Origin: Bilabrum cf. latius
Taxonomy: Eukaryota; Bigyra: Bicosoecida; Bigyra; Bicosoecida
Assembly (NCBI GenBank): GCA_965178125.1
Contig: OZ237775.1
Location: forward strand, 62,001 to 126,000
Length of the DNA: 64,000 bases
Direction of reading: 5' to 3'
Shown here: in pieces, positions 23,146 to 35,947 of the stretch
How positions within the stretch are numbered: position 1 is the stretch's first letter
Layout of the letters: each line of letters starts with the position of its first letter
The notes under the pieces: model-generated
The model's database searches: none
What the model saw: the letters and a program-made list of their open reading frames with translations, nothing else
What the model was told of the DNA's origin: nothing
Program-made: the position numbers and the translations under genes

Positions 23146-26100
23146 TCAACCGGTCACGAAAGCATAGGTCCCCTTGCCTCCTTCCACCATGCTCCTCGCC
23201 CGCTCGCTCCCTACCACGCGGCCCAGCGCAGCCTCCTCTTGCGGGCAGAACCCCACAACGGCGCTCGCGGGCTGCCTGGATGCAGCCACCTCCTCCTCTG
23301 CCGCCCGCAGCGCGCCCTGAGAGGGCCCCTTAGCCCCTTGTTCCTTGGCCGCCTTCGCCCTCGCCCTCAGCCTCGCCAGCCGCCGTGCCGCCGCCGCCTC
23401 CCACTCGGCCGATGCGTTGACCATTTCCGGGAGCAGCCCCGCGTGCTGGGGCACACCGAGGAACACCCAGTGCCGCACCCCCGGGATGCTCTCCCTCCTC
23501 AGCGCGTGGAACCTCTCAGTCATGAGCACCAGAGGGGTGCGGCCCTCGGGCAACAGCTGCTTCGTCCTAGCAGCATCCTGGTCGTCTGCGTACTCGGACA
23601 GCTGCGCGTAATCCAGCTCCGATGCGCCCTCCCCCTCCATGCCCATGCCGCCTGCACTCCCGTCGCCCCCCTGCCCGTCCAGAAGGTTCCTCGCCCTCAC
23701 GTAGTCGAAGTAGTGGGGCACAACGATGCCCACGTGCCGACGCACGTCCTCGCCCTCGGGGGCCTGCGCCCGCAGCCGAGGCAGCAGCACGTCACGCAGG
23801 AAGGCCAGCCGGGCATCCGTGACCTCCCCTGCCTTGCGGGCGGGCAGCCGCTGGAACACCACCCTGAGCCCGAGCGAGGGCGAGATCCGCTCCAGCACGC
23901 CGGGGTAGTCCGCCGCCCAGTGGGACCGGCCCGCCACGCACCTGGCGTGCTGCCTGAACAGAGCGCTCAGCTCCGGTTCCTCCCTCCCGCACGTGACGAT
24001 CAGCTGCCTGAAGTGCCTCGATAGGCCGTCCAGGTCCCTCCGCCTCACTCGCGTGAAGTCCACCCCCGCTGGGTGGGAAGGCCTCTGGTTCAGCGCGCCC
24101 AGCACTGCCTGCAGATTCTCGGGGTTCTGCGCCACCAAAGCGTCCCCTCGATCCATCCACACCACCTCAATGGAGGAAAGGGCGTCTTTGGCTGCTGTGG
24201 CGGCCGATACGGCTGCTTTCTTTGCCAGCGCCCGCTTGCGAGCCAGTGCCGCCCGCTTGCTACCCCCCATGTCCTCGTCCTCGTCCTCCTACTTGCCCCC
24301 GTCCCTGCCACTCCCCCCTGGCCCGCTGGAAGTCTGTCCCTCCAGCACGAGCCTCAGTCCCAGCGGACTGGCCACCACGATGTCAGCCCTCTCCAGGCCC
24401 ACGAAGAACCGAAGCCCCTTCCTGGCCACCTGCACGCCCAGCTTGAAGTCCTCGTCGCGATTGCCCTGGAACTCCTCCCGCGCGTCTCGAGGCGGCAGCT
24501 GAGGGGTCTGCTGCCCCCGGCGCTTGCCTTTGCTCTTGGCAAGCGCCCTCAGTCTCTCCTCCTCCCTCTGGAGGGCCCCCATGGCCACTTGCTCCTCCTC
24601 TTCCGCCGCCTCCAGCACAGCCCCGGGGTCCTGAGGGGCCCAGTCGTCAGCGCACCTCCGGGACAGGCGGTGGTGCGGCATGCCCTCCACGGGGCAATCC
24701 GAGTCGGAGAACCTGTCCATCACCGCAGCCATCGAGTGCACCACCCGGCCGCACCCATGCCCCAGCAGATCTGCCAGCTGCCGCAGCACCCTCAGCGCCC
24801 TTGCCCTCGATGGGCACAGCAGCAGCACTCGAGGTCGAGAGAAGCCTTGGTCTTGCAGGTCTTCGGCGTCATCTGCCGTGGCGCTGTCACCGGAGAGGCC
24901 GGTAGAGCCAGCGGTCGATTCTAGCCTTCGAGCCGCCTCGGCTGCCTCTAACAGCGACTTGGGCTGGTGCTGTGCAGCGGATGAGGAGGAAGAAGAGGAT
25001 GACGACGAAGATGATCCGCCCTCGGGTCTGCGAGTGGAAGCTGCCTCCTTACCGTCTGCTTCAGGCACAGGCTGATCGGTTCCTTGGCCTGCCTCTGCCT
25101 CTGCCTAAGCCTAGGCCTCCTGCTCGAGCCGCATCAGCAATGGTACTTCTCCTGCTTTAACCCCGGCTTCTCCGTCCGATCCATCCCTCGCCGCTTTAGC
25201 CACCTCGGCGGATTTGGCCATTCTAGCCTGCGCCGCTGCTCTTCTCCTCCTCCCGTTCTCCAGCACCAGCGCCCTCGCCCTCTCCACGTGCTGGGCCACG
25301 TGCAGCAGGACGGTCGCTCGCACGGCTCGATCCGTGTCCCAATCCCACATGGGGAACAGCGTGTCTCGGTACTGCGCCAGCTCGGGGAGAAGTCTCTGCT
25401 GCAGGGGCAGCAGGGGGGCCACGGGTCCATCCCTTTCCCCACCCTGTTCCTGTCCCTGTTCCTCCCTGCCTCTCTTGCGCCCCGGGCCGCCCTCGCCAAC
25501 TTCCTGTCCACGCGTGTCCTGCCCCTCCCGCTCCTGCTTTCTGCCCCCTCTCTTCTTCTTCTTCTTCTTTCTAGCAGCGCTCACGCCGGCCGCCACCTCC
25601 GCCTCGATCGGGTCCTGCCCCACGCACCGAGCCCACGCGCTGGCCACCCGGGGGGGACACCCGAAGGTCTGCTGCAGGTCCACCTGCACCACCCCGCGGG
25701 CTCGCCGCAGCTTCCCGTCCCTGGGGGCGTGTGACGAGTTCGTATTAGTTCCCTCGGACCCCTCCACCCTGGCCCTTTTCTTGGATCCATTCCCCGCTCG
25801 GCCCCCGTCCTCCCTGCCCTGGGAGCTGCCCGCCCCCGCGCCATGCTCGATCGCAGCCGCCCACGCACCCATGTCCCAGGCCCCCGAGTGCGCCACACGG
25901 AGCTTCGAGGGAACACCGGCCCCGCAAGCGCCCGAGGGACCCACCACGTCCTCCCCACTTATCTTCAGCCTGGACACCTTCTCCTTTCGCAGCGCCCGCA
26001 TGCGCCCGAGCACTTGCTCCGCGCTCGCCCCCGCCGTGTCGCGAGAGGCGAACAACCGGTGGAAGCCGTCCACCTCGCCGCGCCACTCGGCCAGGGACCC

Positions 26101-26634
26101 GGGGGGCAGAAGCCCGCTGCCGAGCACTGCATCGTGCTTTGTACCTGGCTAAGCGCCCGACCCCGCTCCACTGCTGGCACCCGCCCCGCTGGCTTCCTCC
26201 CCCTCGTCTCCGCTGCTGCGTCCACCCTCTGCGTCCTCGTCCTCGTCCTCGTCGCTATGGCTCTCTGAACCCGAAGTCTCGGCACTATCGTATTGCATCT
26301 CGTCTTCATCGCTGCTCGCCTCTTCCCACATAACTTCCTCTTCGGCCATCCGTTCCTAGTCGTCCTCCGCTATACCGTCGCGAGCCCCTAGCACATCCAG
26401 AAGCGCCTGGTACGCAGCTGGTGACTCTTCCGACTCACCCAAGGAATCTACCACCGCTGCGCCCCCTCTTGCTTTGATTACCGTGCCCTACGCAAGAGAT
26501 GCTGCCGAGCTACGGACTTTACCTGCAACACCCTCATCAACCCGACCCATCTGGGCCCGCGCAGCCTCCATCGAAGGGATGAGGCGCGCCTATTCTCTAA
26601 CTCTTTGCCTAGACCTGCTACCTCGTTTTGGCAT
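23146..26634 (-). CDS. UTP25: UTP25 (digestive-organ expansion factor), SSU processome
   Basis: Nucleolar helicase-like protein required for 18S rRNA processing. One open frame of 1162 aa with seven TAG codons, which a standard-code search splits into five pieces. The N-terminus MPKRGSRSRQR is basic, followed by long acidic stretches typical of the family. The RecA-like core includes VQVDLQQTFGCPPRVA, VLLLCPSRARALRVLRQL, ADIVVASPLGLRLV and, after TAG in GGK-TAG-EDEDED, LSSIEVVWMDRGDALVAQN and VDFTRVRRRDLDGLSRHF. The DEAD-box motifs are degenerate, as expected for UTP25. It ends near GTYAFVTG and TGA. The ATG at 26634 is the only one upstream in frame. Confidence 0.9.
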
Positions 26635-26801
26635 GGCGCAAATATTCCAGGATTTGGTGTAAGTACCCCCTTGAGGCACATGAGCTGGAACGGCTCCGAA
26701 TCTCGGGAAAATAAAAAACCAACTTGACCCTGTTTACACGAATCGTACGCATTTGGATTATTTTAACGCAATGATTGTTAGAGCAAAACTATAAATAGGA
26801 C

Positions 26802-28903
26802 ATGAAGCGGGAACGGGATACTTCAAATCCGTACTTGAAGCACAGGTCAGGCTCGTCAAAGAAGTCTGAATTTCGATTTGATTCGGGCGACGGGTCCTTT
26901 CCTCATCTAAAGAAGGCTCGCGTAGTAGCATCGTCACAAGTAGCATATGAACTACCACTTTCCAGTGCCGCTGGTAGGGACGACCTTGAAGGCGTGCAAG
27001 CATCGCAAGCGGAGCTACTGCAATTCAGAGACGAACCTATTGCGCTTTCGTTGCTTTGTGGCGCTCGAGAAGTAGCATCTATACGTGTTCCCCACGGAAA
27101 AGAAAGGTTTGCTTCGCTACCACCAATCCACCGGGTCGGATCAGCTGAGAGTGCTTCATCTCGACCGGCTCGAACCGTTCGAGACCGGGCCGCTGCTCTG
27201 CTCGCTGCACGGCAGGAGGCAGCGGGACTCGAGCAGCTTCCAGAACAAGAATTCAGAGGCCTTCGCATCATAGGCCACCGCGCCAAGGTGCTTCCGTGGG
27301 GCCCGGACGGCGCTGACCAGGAGCAGGGCGATGGCCTGGTCCCTCTGTCGCTGTCATCAGGTGCAGCTGCCAGTGCTGACTCTGTTGGTGCTGCAGAGGG
27401 TCAGGCGCTAGCAGGGGCACAAAGGGGAACGCATACATCTATTCTTAGCAGTGCAAGCTCTGCATCTACTAGTGGGGGAGATTTGATGGAGCAGTCATTC
27501 AGGGTTGGCGCCGCAGTAGGCCGAGTGCGTTAGGGTGCAGTGCACGGTGGTGCACGGCGGGGCAAAGGGCAGGAAAGATCCGGCACACCAGGAAGAGAAA
27601 CGCACTCGTAGTGGGTGAGCAGGTTTGACGTTCGGCTGGCACTGGCCGAGGGCACTATGCGGTGGGGGTGGGAGGAGGAGGAGGAGGAGGAGGAGGAGGA
27701 TAGTGGCCGTGGTGCTTCTGCCGCTGCCTTGGATGTGCATGCGCAGGGAGGTCCAGACGAGAACCAAGGCGTCCATGATACCCTTCTATAGGCAGCAAGG
27801 TCAGTGGGGCCTGGAACGAGTCCAAGCAGGCTGTTGTGGGAAGAGCGGTACGGTGCGAGGGCAGTGCACAGAGTGATGGTGCAGGAGGACGAGGAGGATG
27901 AGGCTGGGGGGCACAGCAGCAGCAACGCGCTAGATGGAAGAGATGTCCCGTAGCCAATCGCTGTCGAGCAGAAGGGGCAGTTGGGTGCACCCGCTGGGGC
28001 GCAGGGGGGCGCGATAGAGCGGAGCATCGCGCTCGCACTCCAGGCGGCCGCGACGCGGCAGCAGGTGCGGGACATGGCGGACGCCAAGGGAAAGGGACAA
28101 GGCGTGGGCTTCGTGAGTCGGGTGCAAGCCTCACTCGATCGGAGCATGGCCGGATGGGTGCTTGGGGCCGGCTGGCACGAGATCGAAGGGGACGGCTGTG
28201 GAGATGCAGATGGAAATGGGACCGCGGCATTTGGGTGCAGTCGTGGTGACACTGCGTCTCCTGGATGGAGGTGGGTGGCGGCAGATTCACCAGAGGTCAT
28301 ACAGGGGGACTCGGGCGGATCGCCTTTCAATGGATCCGGCTCTGTACCCAGGCTGGCGGCTCGGATGGAGCAGGAGGCATTGGGACTGCTGGGGCTTGAA
28401 TAGAGTGGGAAAGGGGGGGATGGCCCTGTGTCAATTGCGGGCGAAGAGCCGGGTGGTGAGCTGGTGCCTGTGCTGGGAGGTGGCAGCAGTGCTCTTTCAG
28501 CCATAGGGGGCACTAAGGGGGCAAGGAGACCCATGGTGAGCGTGACTGCAGGTGGCAGACAGAGTGGTACCGGTGACCTAGGCAAGGAAGTGGATACAAC
28601 TGAAGAGGCTGGACTGAATGCTTCAAATGAAGCAGGAAAGACGGCCATCGGCCTCGAAGGCGGCTCAGCCCTGCCCATGGCGGATGCTCGACAGCCGGGT
28701 GCTAGCCGCATATCGCTGCTGCAGTATGGCAGTGACTCATCGAGTGACGAAGATGAAGACGAAGAGGCGAATGAGTAGGAAGCGGGTCGCGAGGAGTGTA
28801 AAGGAAGCCTACGGACGGGAGCCGTCGCAGCTAGAGCGACACAGGCAAGCAGCAGTGATGGCAGCAATGATGCAATGACACCCCCCAGCCATGCAGCAAT
28901 CGC

Positions 28904-28935
<32 letters not shown>

Positions 28936-30260
28936 AGAGGGCACCAAGTCTGCTGACCGATGTGCCACCTGTGTCCCCAGCTGGAATGCGCCCCACACCC
29001 CTGCAGCTGGATGCAATGCTCAAGGTGCTGCAGGCGGCGAGTGGGGCTGCGGCGGCAGAGGCGGTGCGGCAGGTGCATGGTGCCGCGGTGCAAGGCGGGC
29101 AGATGCAGGGGATCCGGGCCGCGCAAGAGGCAGCGGATGAGGCAACCCGGCGGCTGCTTGTGAGCCAGCTGGCTTTGAATTCGAACCAGGGAGGGTCAAA
29201 TCCTGGCCCGCAGGACGCATTGCCAGGATCCACAGGCAATGGGTTGCACCTTGATGGCGGTGATCTGGCCCACAATCTGGTGCTTGCCCAGCTGCGTTCA
29301 AAGCATGCCAGCGATCCATCCCCCGCCCTGGGTTTCCTGCAGGGGTGGCATCCGCTGGCAGGCTACTTCGAGTGGGTGCTGCGTACGGCGAGGTGGGTGC
29401 AGAGGACAGCCAGGGCTAGAGCAAGAGCGAAGGCAAGGGGAAAGGGAGAAGGAGAAGGAGTGGCTGGACTCGAGCAGCAGCGGTCGGAGGGGAGCAGTAG
29501 CGGCAGAGGTAGGGAGGGGCAGCACTCGTCCCGCACCAGCACAGATCTACTATCGTCTGCTCGCTCGCCGTCGAGTGGCACACGCACTGGTCCATTGACC
29601 GCTCGCCCAGCTGGTCCTCAGGTGCGGTGGCCGGGAGGGCAGCCTTACTTCACTCAGACCCAGACCCAGACCCAGACCCAGATCCAGACCCAGACCCAGA
29701 CCCAGACCCAGACCCAGACCCAGACGGCCTCTTCGCCTACTCTTTAGAGCGGGGCCAGCAGCCTCAGTCGACTTGGGGAAGACGCGCTGGGTGACGATGG
29801 ACCTGCACTTGCGGCTCGCATCCGGGCGAGGAGGCGGTCGAGGGGCCTGCCAGTGGGTGCATTGCAAGGTGGTGTAGGCAGGACAGCTGCGGGACGTGGC
29901 AATGCCTTGCCTCGGCCGCGGGCTGGGGCTGGATCGGTCGTTGGTCGAGGGGCAGAGGCACCGGGGGGGCAAGGAATGAAACAGGGCGTCATTGGCAGTG
30001 CCAGTTGCAATCTCGATGCTCCAAGTGCAGGCTGCAGCGACAACAGAAGCAGCAGAAGCAGCAGAAGCAGCAGCGTGCAGGCCCAGTCCCATGCCCCAGC
30101 GAGGGCGGGGCCCAGCGAGGCGGCGCGGGCGCAGGCAGAGCGAGCGCGCCGGGGACCCTCAAAGCAGGTGCTTGAGCGGGCGAGGGCCAGGGCGAAGATG
30201 GCCACAATGGACTGGAAGCAGAGCGCTAGCCTAGAGGCCTTTAGGAAGAGCACCATGTGA
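26802..30260 (+). CDS. Very long low-complexity protein, unknown function
   Basis: One frame of 1152 aa from ATG 26802 to TGA 30258-30260, crossing at least seven TAG codons. The N-terminus MKRERDTSNPYLKHRSG is basic, with Ala/Arg/Gly-rich sequence after it. It includes a run of nine Glu, an acidic patch SDSSSDEDEDEEANE, a Ser run, a folded-looking block (LQLDAMLKVLQAA through HPLAGYFEWVLRTARWVQRTARA), a Thr-Gln repeat and a basic C-terminal helix (KMATMDWKQ...AFRKSTM). The folded-looking block and the C-terminal helix share one frame with all the TAGs between them, which supports a single gene. Divergent from UTP25, 167 bp apart. No family recognised; nuclear location is only a guess. Confidence 0.55.
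29655..29725 (+). repeat. CAGACC hexanucleotide run coding for Gln-Thr repeats
   Basis: About twelve CAGACC units with one GATCC interruption, in frame within the disordered orphan gene. Confidence 0.95.
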
Positions 30261-30545
30261 AGCAACCACGTTTCCGGGTTGGTCGGGGGGCGAGGCGTGC
30301 TGACCAGCGCATTCTCTCCAACTTGGCCAGGTACTTTGACGAAGCCTCCGCAAACTATCACCAGGAAAGTTATCGGACATATATTTGCTGAGATATTTCA
30401 ATCGCATTGCGTGGAAACCGATAGCAGATCCGTGTATTGCGCAGATTGCATTGCTGCGAAACGCCGACGTGGTGAAACTGCGTCTCTTCTCGCTTCGCTT
30501 TACAAGTATCGGACACGGCCAGTGCTTTTATTTTAACTTAACATA

Positions 30546-31943
30546 ATGTTTAGGTTTAGAAATAGTCTTTCAGGGGCGCTGAACCTGTCCCGGGGCCATT
30601 CCTCACGCGCTGACGTACGCGGGCTTGCCTCTGCTGCAGCCGCTAGCCGAGCAACGAGGCTGTCTTCTTTGCACTACATGTGTCCCACGTAGGACAGTAT
30701 GCGAGATGGAAGCAGGTACCTGGGTGACGTTTTGGGTTTGCGATAGCTGTGGGGCCCGTCCGAGGTGAGCCCAGGCGCAAAATTTGCCGAGGCTGGGTGC
30801 AGCACGGCAGAATCTGCCGCGTTCTTAGCTGAGGATGGTACAAAAATCGAGCTTGCTCATATACCGGGCGTAAATGCAGCATCGCGAAACAAGTCGATCA
30901 AGAGACCGGTGCGACTGGTGGCCCTAGGGCTCGGCCCCTCGGGTGAGCAGCACGCCGCCAGCCCTCCCACGCTGGGCTCCCGCCGAGTGCTGGAGGCATG
31001 GCTGCCGGAGGGCTGGATGGCTTGGGCCACCAGACGCATTGCATTGCAGCGGCTGGCAGGCGGCATCGGCTGCCACCCCGCCCTGGTGCCAGAGTCCTGG
31101 CTGGCAGCGCCCGGGGGCTTGACCGAGCAGGAGCGGGAGCAGATCATGGCCGCTGGCTGCCTGCAGGGATACCCATGTGACGAGTGGGACCCATCTCAGG
31201 TCTAGAAGGGCGGTGCATTCCACGAAAATGAAGGCTGCCACACCTCTGGGATAGCTAGCGGCGTGAAGGAGGTGGTGCTTGGGCAGGAGGGCGAGGCGCT
31301 GGGGGGGGCACTGAGGGTGCTGCAGGCACAGGGGGGCGCGCGGGTCAAGCGGTCCCCGAACGTGTGGGAGATGCCCGGGGGTGGGCCTGCCCTGCGGGTG
31401 CACCCGTCCAGGTACAGCGCACTGGTGATGAGGGCGAGGACAGGGGCTGAAGCAGGCACGAGAGAAGAGCAGGAGGATGAGGAGGAGGAGCAAGTGCAGT
31501 GGCGCGGGCCCGAGGATTGGGCCCGTGTGGTGGGAGAGAGAGCGAGGGGGGCAGGAGGATCGCTGGGGGAAGGATCGATCGCGAAGGTGTATGGGGCCAG
31601 GGCGGGTGTGGCTGGGATGCACAGGGGGGGCGCCGCTGCTGCTAGTGCCAGGGGGCGGGGGAGGGGGGGGCATGCGCGGGACTCACTGACGGCCGCAGCG
31701 GAGGGTCACGTGCAGCTGCAGACGGAGGCGCTGCCCGGGCTGGACATGAGGCTGTGCGGGAGGGACGCGTATGATCCAGGTTTCTGCGAGTGTGCCGAGG
31801 CGTTCGATGCTGACGTGGATCCGGAGCTGAATCCCAGCGCAGATGACCCGATCAAGAACTACTCCCTGTCGTGCGAGTCCGTGGTGGGGATGCAGATCAA
31901 GGCGGCCATCAGGGGGAGGCTTAGGTTCTTGCAGTTGTTGTAA
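30546..31943 (+). CDS. Predicted mitochondrial protein, unknown function
   Basis: 465 aa, ATG 30546 to TAA. The first ~45 residues (MFRFRNSLSGALNLSRGHSS...) are rich in Arg, Ser, Leu and Ala without early acids, a good mitochondrial presequence. The frame crosses TAGs near 30690, 30750 and at 31203-31205. The mature part has Trp- and Cys-containing conserved-looking blocks (EGWMAWATRRIALQRL, GCHPALVPESWL, CLQGYPCDEWDPSQV), a Gly/Arg-rich insert, then LCGRDAYDPGFCECAEAFD and a C-terminal basic helix (MQIKAAIRGRLRFLQLL). I do not recognise a family. Read only from the in-frame GTG at 30765, it would lose the presequence. Confidence 0.6.
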
Positions 31944-32503
31944 CCAAACTTAGAGTGAAGTGCAAGCGCTGTGGTTTACTATTTGCTTGTACAGCAGGCT
32001 ATGGTTGCGCTGCTGACGTGTTGCCGGGGACGATACCAGAACCTTGGCCGAACTGATATGGCCGTGCGCCACATGGAGTATAAAGACAATCGCTTGCATC
32101 ACTCAGAGTGAATGAAAAATATATAAACTCCGATGCATGGCTTCCTGATCCTTGCGGACCTGCGGGTGGGTCCCATGGTGGGGAATGGGAAATGTCAGGA
32201 AAGCATGCAGAATTACAAGCAACCGACAATCCAAATTCCTACGCCTATGTGGTTCTGTATTGGACGGGTCGGACGAAAGGCGTACCCCTTTTCAGCACAA
32301 CTGAAAACTGAGCTGGCTGTCACTTGCGCCGGAGCACGGATCCGATCGGATCAGCCAAGATCACTGGACAAAACCCGCTAGGGTCAAGAATCCGTCATTC
32401 ACAGTCAACGCTAGGAAACAGTGGGCGCCTTGTAGTTATATTGCTTCCCTTTCTATCCTGCTGCGAATACCAAAAAGGAAAACCACAAGTGCCCTTGAGT
32501 TCG
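31944..32503. other. Region upstream of STRA6-like copy 1
   Basis: 560 bp, AT-richer than neighbours. From 32357 it contains a block (starting AAGATCACTGGACAAAACCC) that recurs upstream of copies 2 (36331) and 3 (40731), at 134-147 bp before each ATG. This is the left edge of the duplicated unit and probably its promoter or 5'-UTR. No gene supported in the rest. Confidence 0.6.
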
Positions 32504-35500
32504 ATGCAGAAGCCTGCACTGTTTGGAGCTACTCCAGACTCCTACTCAGATCAAGCGGGCAGGGTCCTTGAAGCTTGGTAGGAGGGACCATGGGAGGGCA
32601 ACATAGATATTCCGAGCAAAGGAACGGCTGGATTTGACCTGTGCGGGGTGTGTGGTCGCGATGGGTGCTGCAAGTGTTGCTGGAACAGTCGAGTCCCCTG
32701 CTGCGGCTCGTTCTCGTTTGGAAGATGCTTTCGAGGCTGCAGGTCTTGCGTAGTGCTTGATTTCGTCTTCAACGGGCACGAGTCGAGGGCGCTTGCCGTG
32801 GCTGTCTGCTTTCACTACATGTTCATGCAGCTACTACTTCTTGTGGCGCTTCGGAATGAGGGATTATTCTGCAGCGAGGCAATCGGACAACAGCCCTCCA
32901 TTGCTTTGCACCTAGTGGCCGCAGCATTCTTCGCTCTCATCGTGCAAGCCACTAGCAATTCCCTCTGGGCCCACCCACGCCTGCTGTGGAGCGGCGTGGG
33001 GCTGCTGTTCGCCTACCTCGGTGTGCACGAATGGATCCGCATCGAGGCCAGCTACTGCTACGGTGGCCCGCTGGTGATGAAGAAACACCCCGTCCAGGTG
33101 ACGTTGGGTACCCTGACTCTGTGCTCCTGGCTGGCAGTGGGCCTCCTCACCCTCACAGCAGCTGTGAGGACTCTCGTGATGGCCCTGGACGACTCGTGCA
33201 TGGGTGGAAAAGGACTGCTGGCATCGCGGAGGTACCACGCAGCGGTTGCGGGGGAGCGGCTCCGCAGCTGGAGGCGCGGGTATGTGCCCACGCTGTGCTG
33301 CGACTGCAACTGCGGGTGTCCGGGCGGCGACGCCATCACTGAGGGACCAAGGGAGCGCGAGGACGAGGACAAGAACAAGTCGGGGAGCGGCGGGCCGCGG
33401 GTGCTGGCAGATGTGGGTTCCTCTCTTTCCATCAACAGCGAGGGCGGCAGCATGGATATCCCCAGCGGCCTGGTGAATGTGAGCGTGCCCATGTCATGCT
33501 GGGAGCGGACCGTCACCGTGGTGGACAGCGAGGGCTGGAGGTGCGCTCGGCCCGGGCCGCTGGACCGCTGTCTCCCCGCCCGGCTCGGTGTGGCCGTAGG
33601 CGCAACGATTTTCGCGGCCGTGCTGCTGGGCGTGCTTCCGCTTGTGTACGAGTTCGCCATCATGGAGGGACTGGACGAGAAACTCGAGCAGATCGCCGAT
33701 GCCGTGGCCAGCCAGTTTCTTCCCGTGGGCATGGATGATTCCGGGTCCATAATGGGACAGACGGGATATGACGATGATAGCGACGACACTAGCGCAGGGG
33801 GGGGAGGAAATGCCGATTTGTTGGAACTGGTACACGTGATCTTTCTAGAGGTCCGTAAAATCAACAGGGGGCTGGCCACCAGCCTGTCGGTGGGCGGGAT
33901 CATGGGCATGGTGGTGGGCATCGGGCTGCAGGTGTGGGCGTGCATGCGGTGGGCAGATGCTGTGCGTGGCCTGCTGCTCCGTGGGTATTGCGATGAGAGC
34001 CACAAGGCTGTGCTGAAGGAGCGGGATGCCCTGGAGCTTGGGCACTACAGGGCTGAGAGGGTGCCTGGTGGCTCTGCAGGCCAAGGTGGCTGCTAGTCCG
34101 ATGGATCGAGCCATAGGGTCCATGGGACCATGAAGGAGCGGCCCGGTGCATCGGCTGCTGTCCCGGCCCCGGTGCCAGGTCCTCGCCCTCCCTCCAGCGT
34201 CAGTGTGGTGGGGCACGATGCCAAGAGTGCAGCCTCACAAGAGAGCGGGGATCCTCCCAGGGAACACAGCGAGGTGGACCTGGAGATGGGCCCGCGCACG
34301 AATATGCAGGACCCACACGGACTCAATAGAGCGCGTCGGGTGGCAGCGGCAGGGGTAGTGGCCGAGGCAGCGGCATCAGAAGAACGCGCTGCTTCGCTGC
34401 GGCAGAGACAGGGTCTGCGTGACGATCGTGCCAGTGGACCAGGGAGTGAGGTGGGGGTGGGGCGGCTGGCACGCGGTCTGGCTGATGATAATGACGATGA
34501 CGATCAAGTAGACAGCGAGGGGTTCTGGGCGGCAATCCAGCCGTGGTGCAAGGGGGCCGGTGACTGTGTGCTGGGCGCGGGGCAGGGTGTGCTTGGGTCA
34601 TGTGGCGCGGGGTGCTACAGGTGCCTGTGGGGCTGCTGCTGCTGCTTCGTGTGCTGCCGACTGCTGCTGCCCCCGGTGGACGAGGACTATGTGTCTTGGG
34701 GCAAGGCGGACGAGGCCTCGCGGGCGTGGGTGCGGTGGAGGGGGAAGGTGCTGGAGGGCAGGGCCAGTATTCAGCAGATGACGAGAGAGGAGGACCAAGG
34801 AGATGGAGGGGACGATGGGGAGGTGCGCGTGCGGTCCTGGCTGGGCACAGAGGAGGAGAGGAGGGCGAGGCTGCTGGTGGGGCAGTAGTAGGATCTTGAG
34901 GAGGATGCTGATACCGTACAAGATGCAGTGGGGGCTGGTGCGGGGGGAGGCAAAGGAAGCACTGGTGGGGCAGCTGCTCGTGCCGCTGGATCGGACAGTC
35001 ATGTAACCTTTGTGGTACCTCGCGCGTGGGACAGGGACCATCTGCTGCTGCTGTGCGGGTGCTGCTGCTGCGTGGACTACGCGCGCCGGGACTGCGTGGA
35101 GCTCGGGTGCACCTGCGTGGACAGGCCAAGGAACAGCGAGGGGGCAATGACCAGGGAACACGCCGAGATCGGGAGCAGGAAGCAGGTGCTCGAAGCAGCT
35201 GGTCGCATGGGACAGCACACTCTTCCGTGGGAGTCCTCGAGTGGCGAGTGCAGTGGTGGGCAGGTGTCCGGCACTGCGGGATTGAGCTGGATGCCGCTGC
35301 TGTCAGGAAGCAGCAAGGCCAAGCAGAGGCAGGAGAACGGCAAAGGAAACATGGACGGAGGGACCAAGGAAGGGGCCGCGGAGCCAGACGTCGGGGCCGA
35401 CGTGGAGGTGGCGGTGAAGCGCGTGGTGTTGCCTTCTGGTCTACTGGGGGATGTGCCTCTTGACGCGTACGACTACCACCTGGCCACGTCACTGGTGTCC

Positions 35501-35947
35501 GCTCACGTGGCGTCCAACCTGATTGCCATGGGTGCGGTGATGATCGTGGTGGCAGCTCTCGTGTTCCCCTTCGTGTATGTGAGGACGCGTGCGTCAACGT
35601 TCCGGTGGCTGTTCGGGGTGATCGTTGTGGGAGTGACAAACTGGATCGTGAAGAAGTGCATCTTCCGGGCATGGCTCGTGATGCCCCTGCGACTGAGGAA
35701 CACAAGGGCATTCCTGCTCCTGGAGGGGATGTACTCAATCACTGCGGGCGTACTGGCGGGTCTCGTGAGCGGGTGCCTGCGGATGGCTCAGGTGGTGATG
35801 TGGAGGATCATATAGAGTGCGAGGCTGGACGTGCCGCAGCTGCCGGGGCCACTTCGCACAGCGGATGGGGGTTTCTCAGCATATGCCGCTGCTATGCGTC
35901 TACGCATGTACCGTAATGTGCACCTGCTCGACCACGGGCTTGGTTGA
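32504..35947 (+). CDS. STRA6/RBP-receptor-like multipass membrane protein, copy 1
   Basis: 1147 aa in one frame crossing TAG at 32579, 34094, 34886, 34889 and 35813, ending at TGA. The N-terminus MQKPALFGATP leads to a Cys-rich block (CGVCGRDGCCKCCW...) and then paired helices that parallel STRA6: AAFFALIVQATSNSLWAHPR and a helix ending YLGVHEWIRIEASYC, then LTLCSWLAVGLLTL. A Cys-rich loop and the helices GVAVGATIFAAVLLGVLPL and SLSVGGIMGMVVGIGLQVW follow. The C-terminal part (YHLATSLVSAHVASNLIAMG, NTRAFLLLEGMYSITAGVL, and after the last TAG SARLDVPQLPGPLRTADGGF) matches the end of STRA6, which carries LGQMDLSLLPP and LDPGYxTY there. STRA6 takes up retinol; the ligand here is unknown. Confidence 0.75.

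Noticed and set aside
1741-26634. Broken genes at TAG as pseudogenes or sequencing errors
   Set aside because: The interruptions are only TAG, never TGA or TAA, occur in nearly every conserved gene, and homology continues in frame. Random decay or error would give mixed stops and frameshifts.
27530-29275. 581-codon minus-strand open frame
   Set aside because: Antisense to the orphan gene; Ser/Pro-rich. The plus frame keeps a start, a folded block and a TGA end.
34094-34130. Two separate genes per STRA6-like unit, split at the TAG
   Set aside because: Frame and homology to a single multipass receptor run straight through the TAG in all three copies, and there is no promoter-sized gap.
34323-35738. 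Repeated 471-codon minus-strand frames in the STRA6-like array (also 38284-39699)
   Set aside because: Antisense to the membrane-protein copies; Pro/Arg/Ser noise repeated only because the DNA is duplicated.
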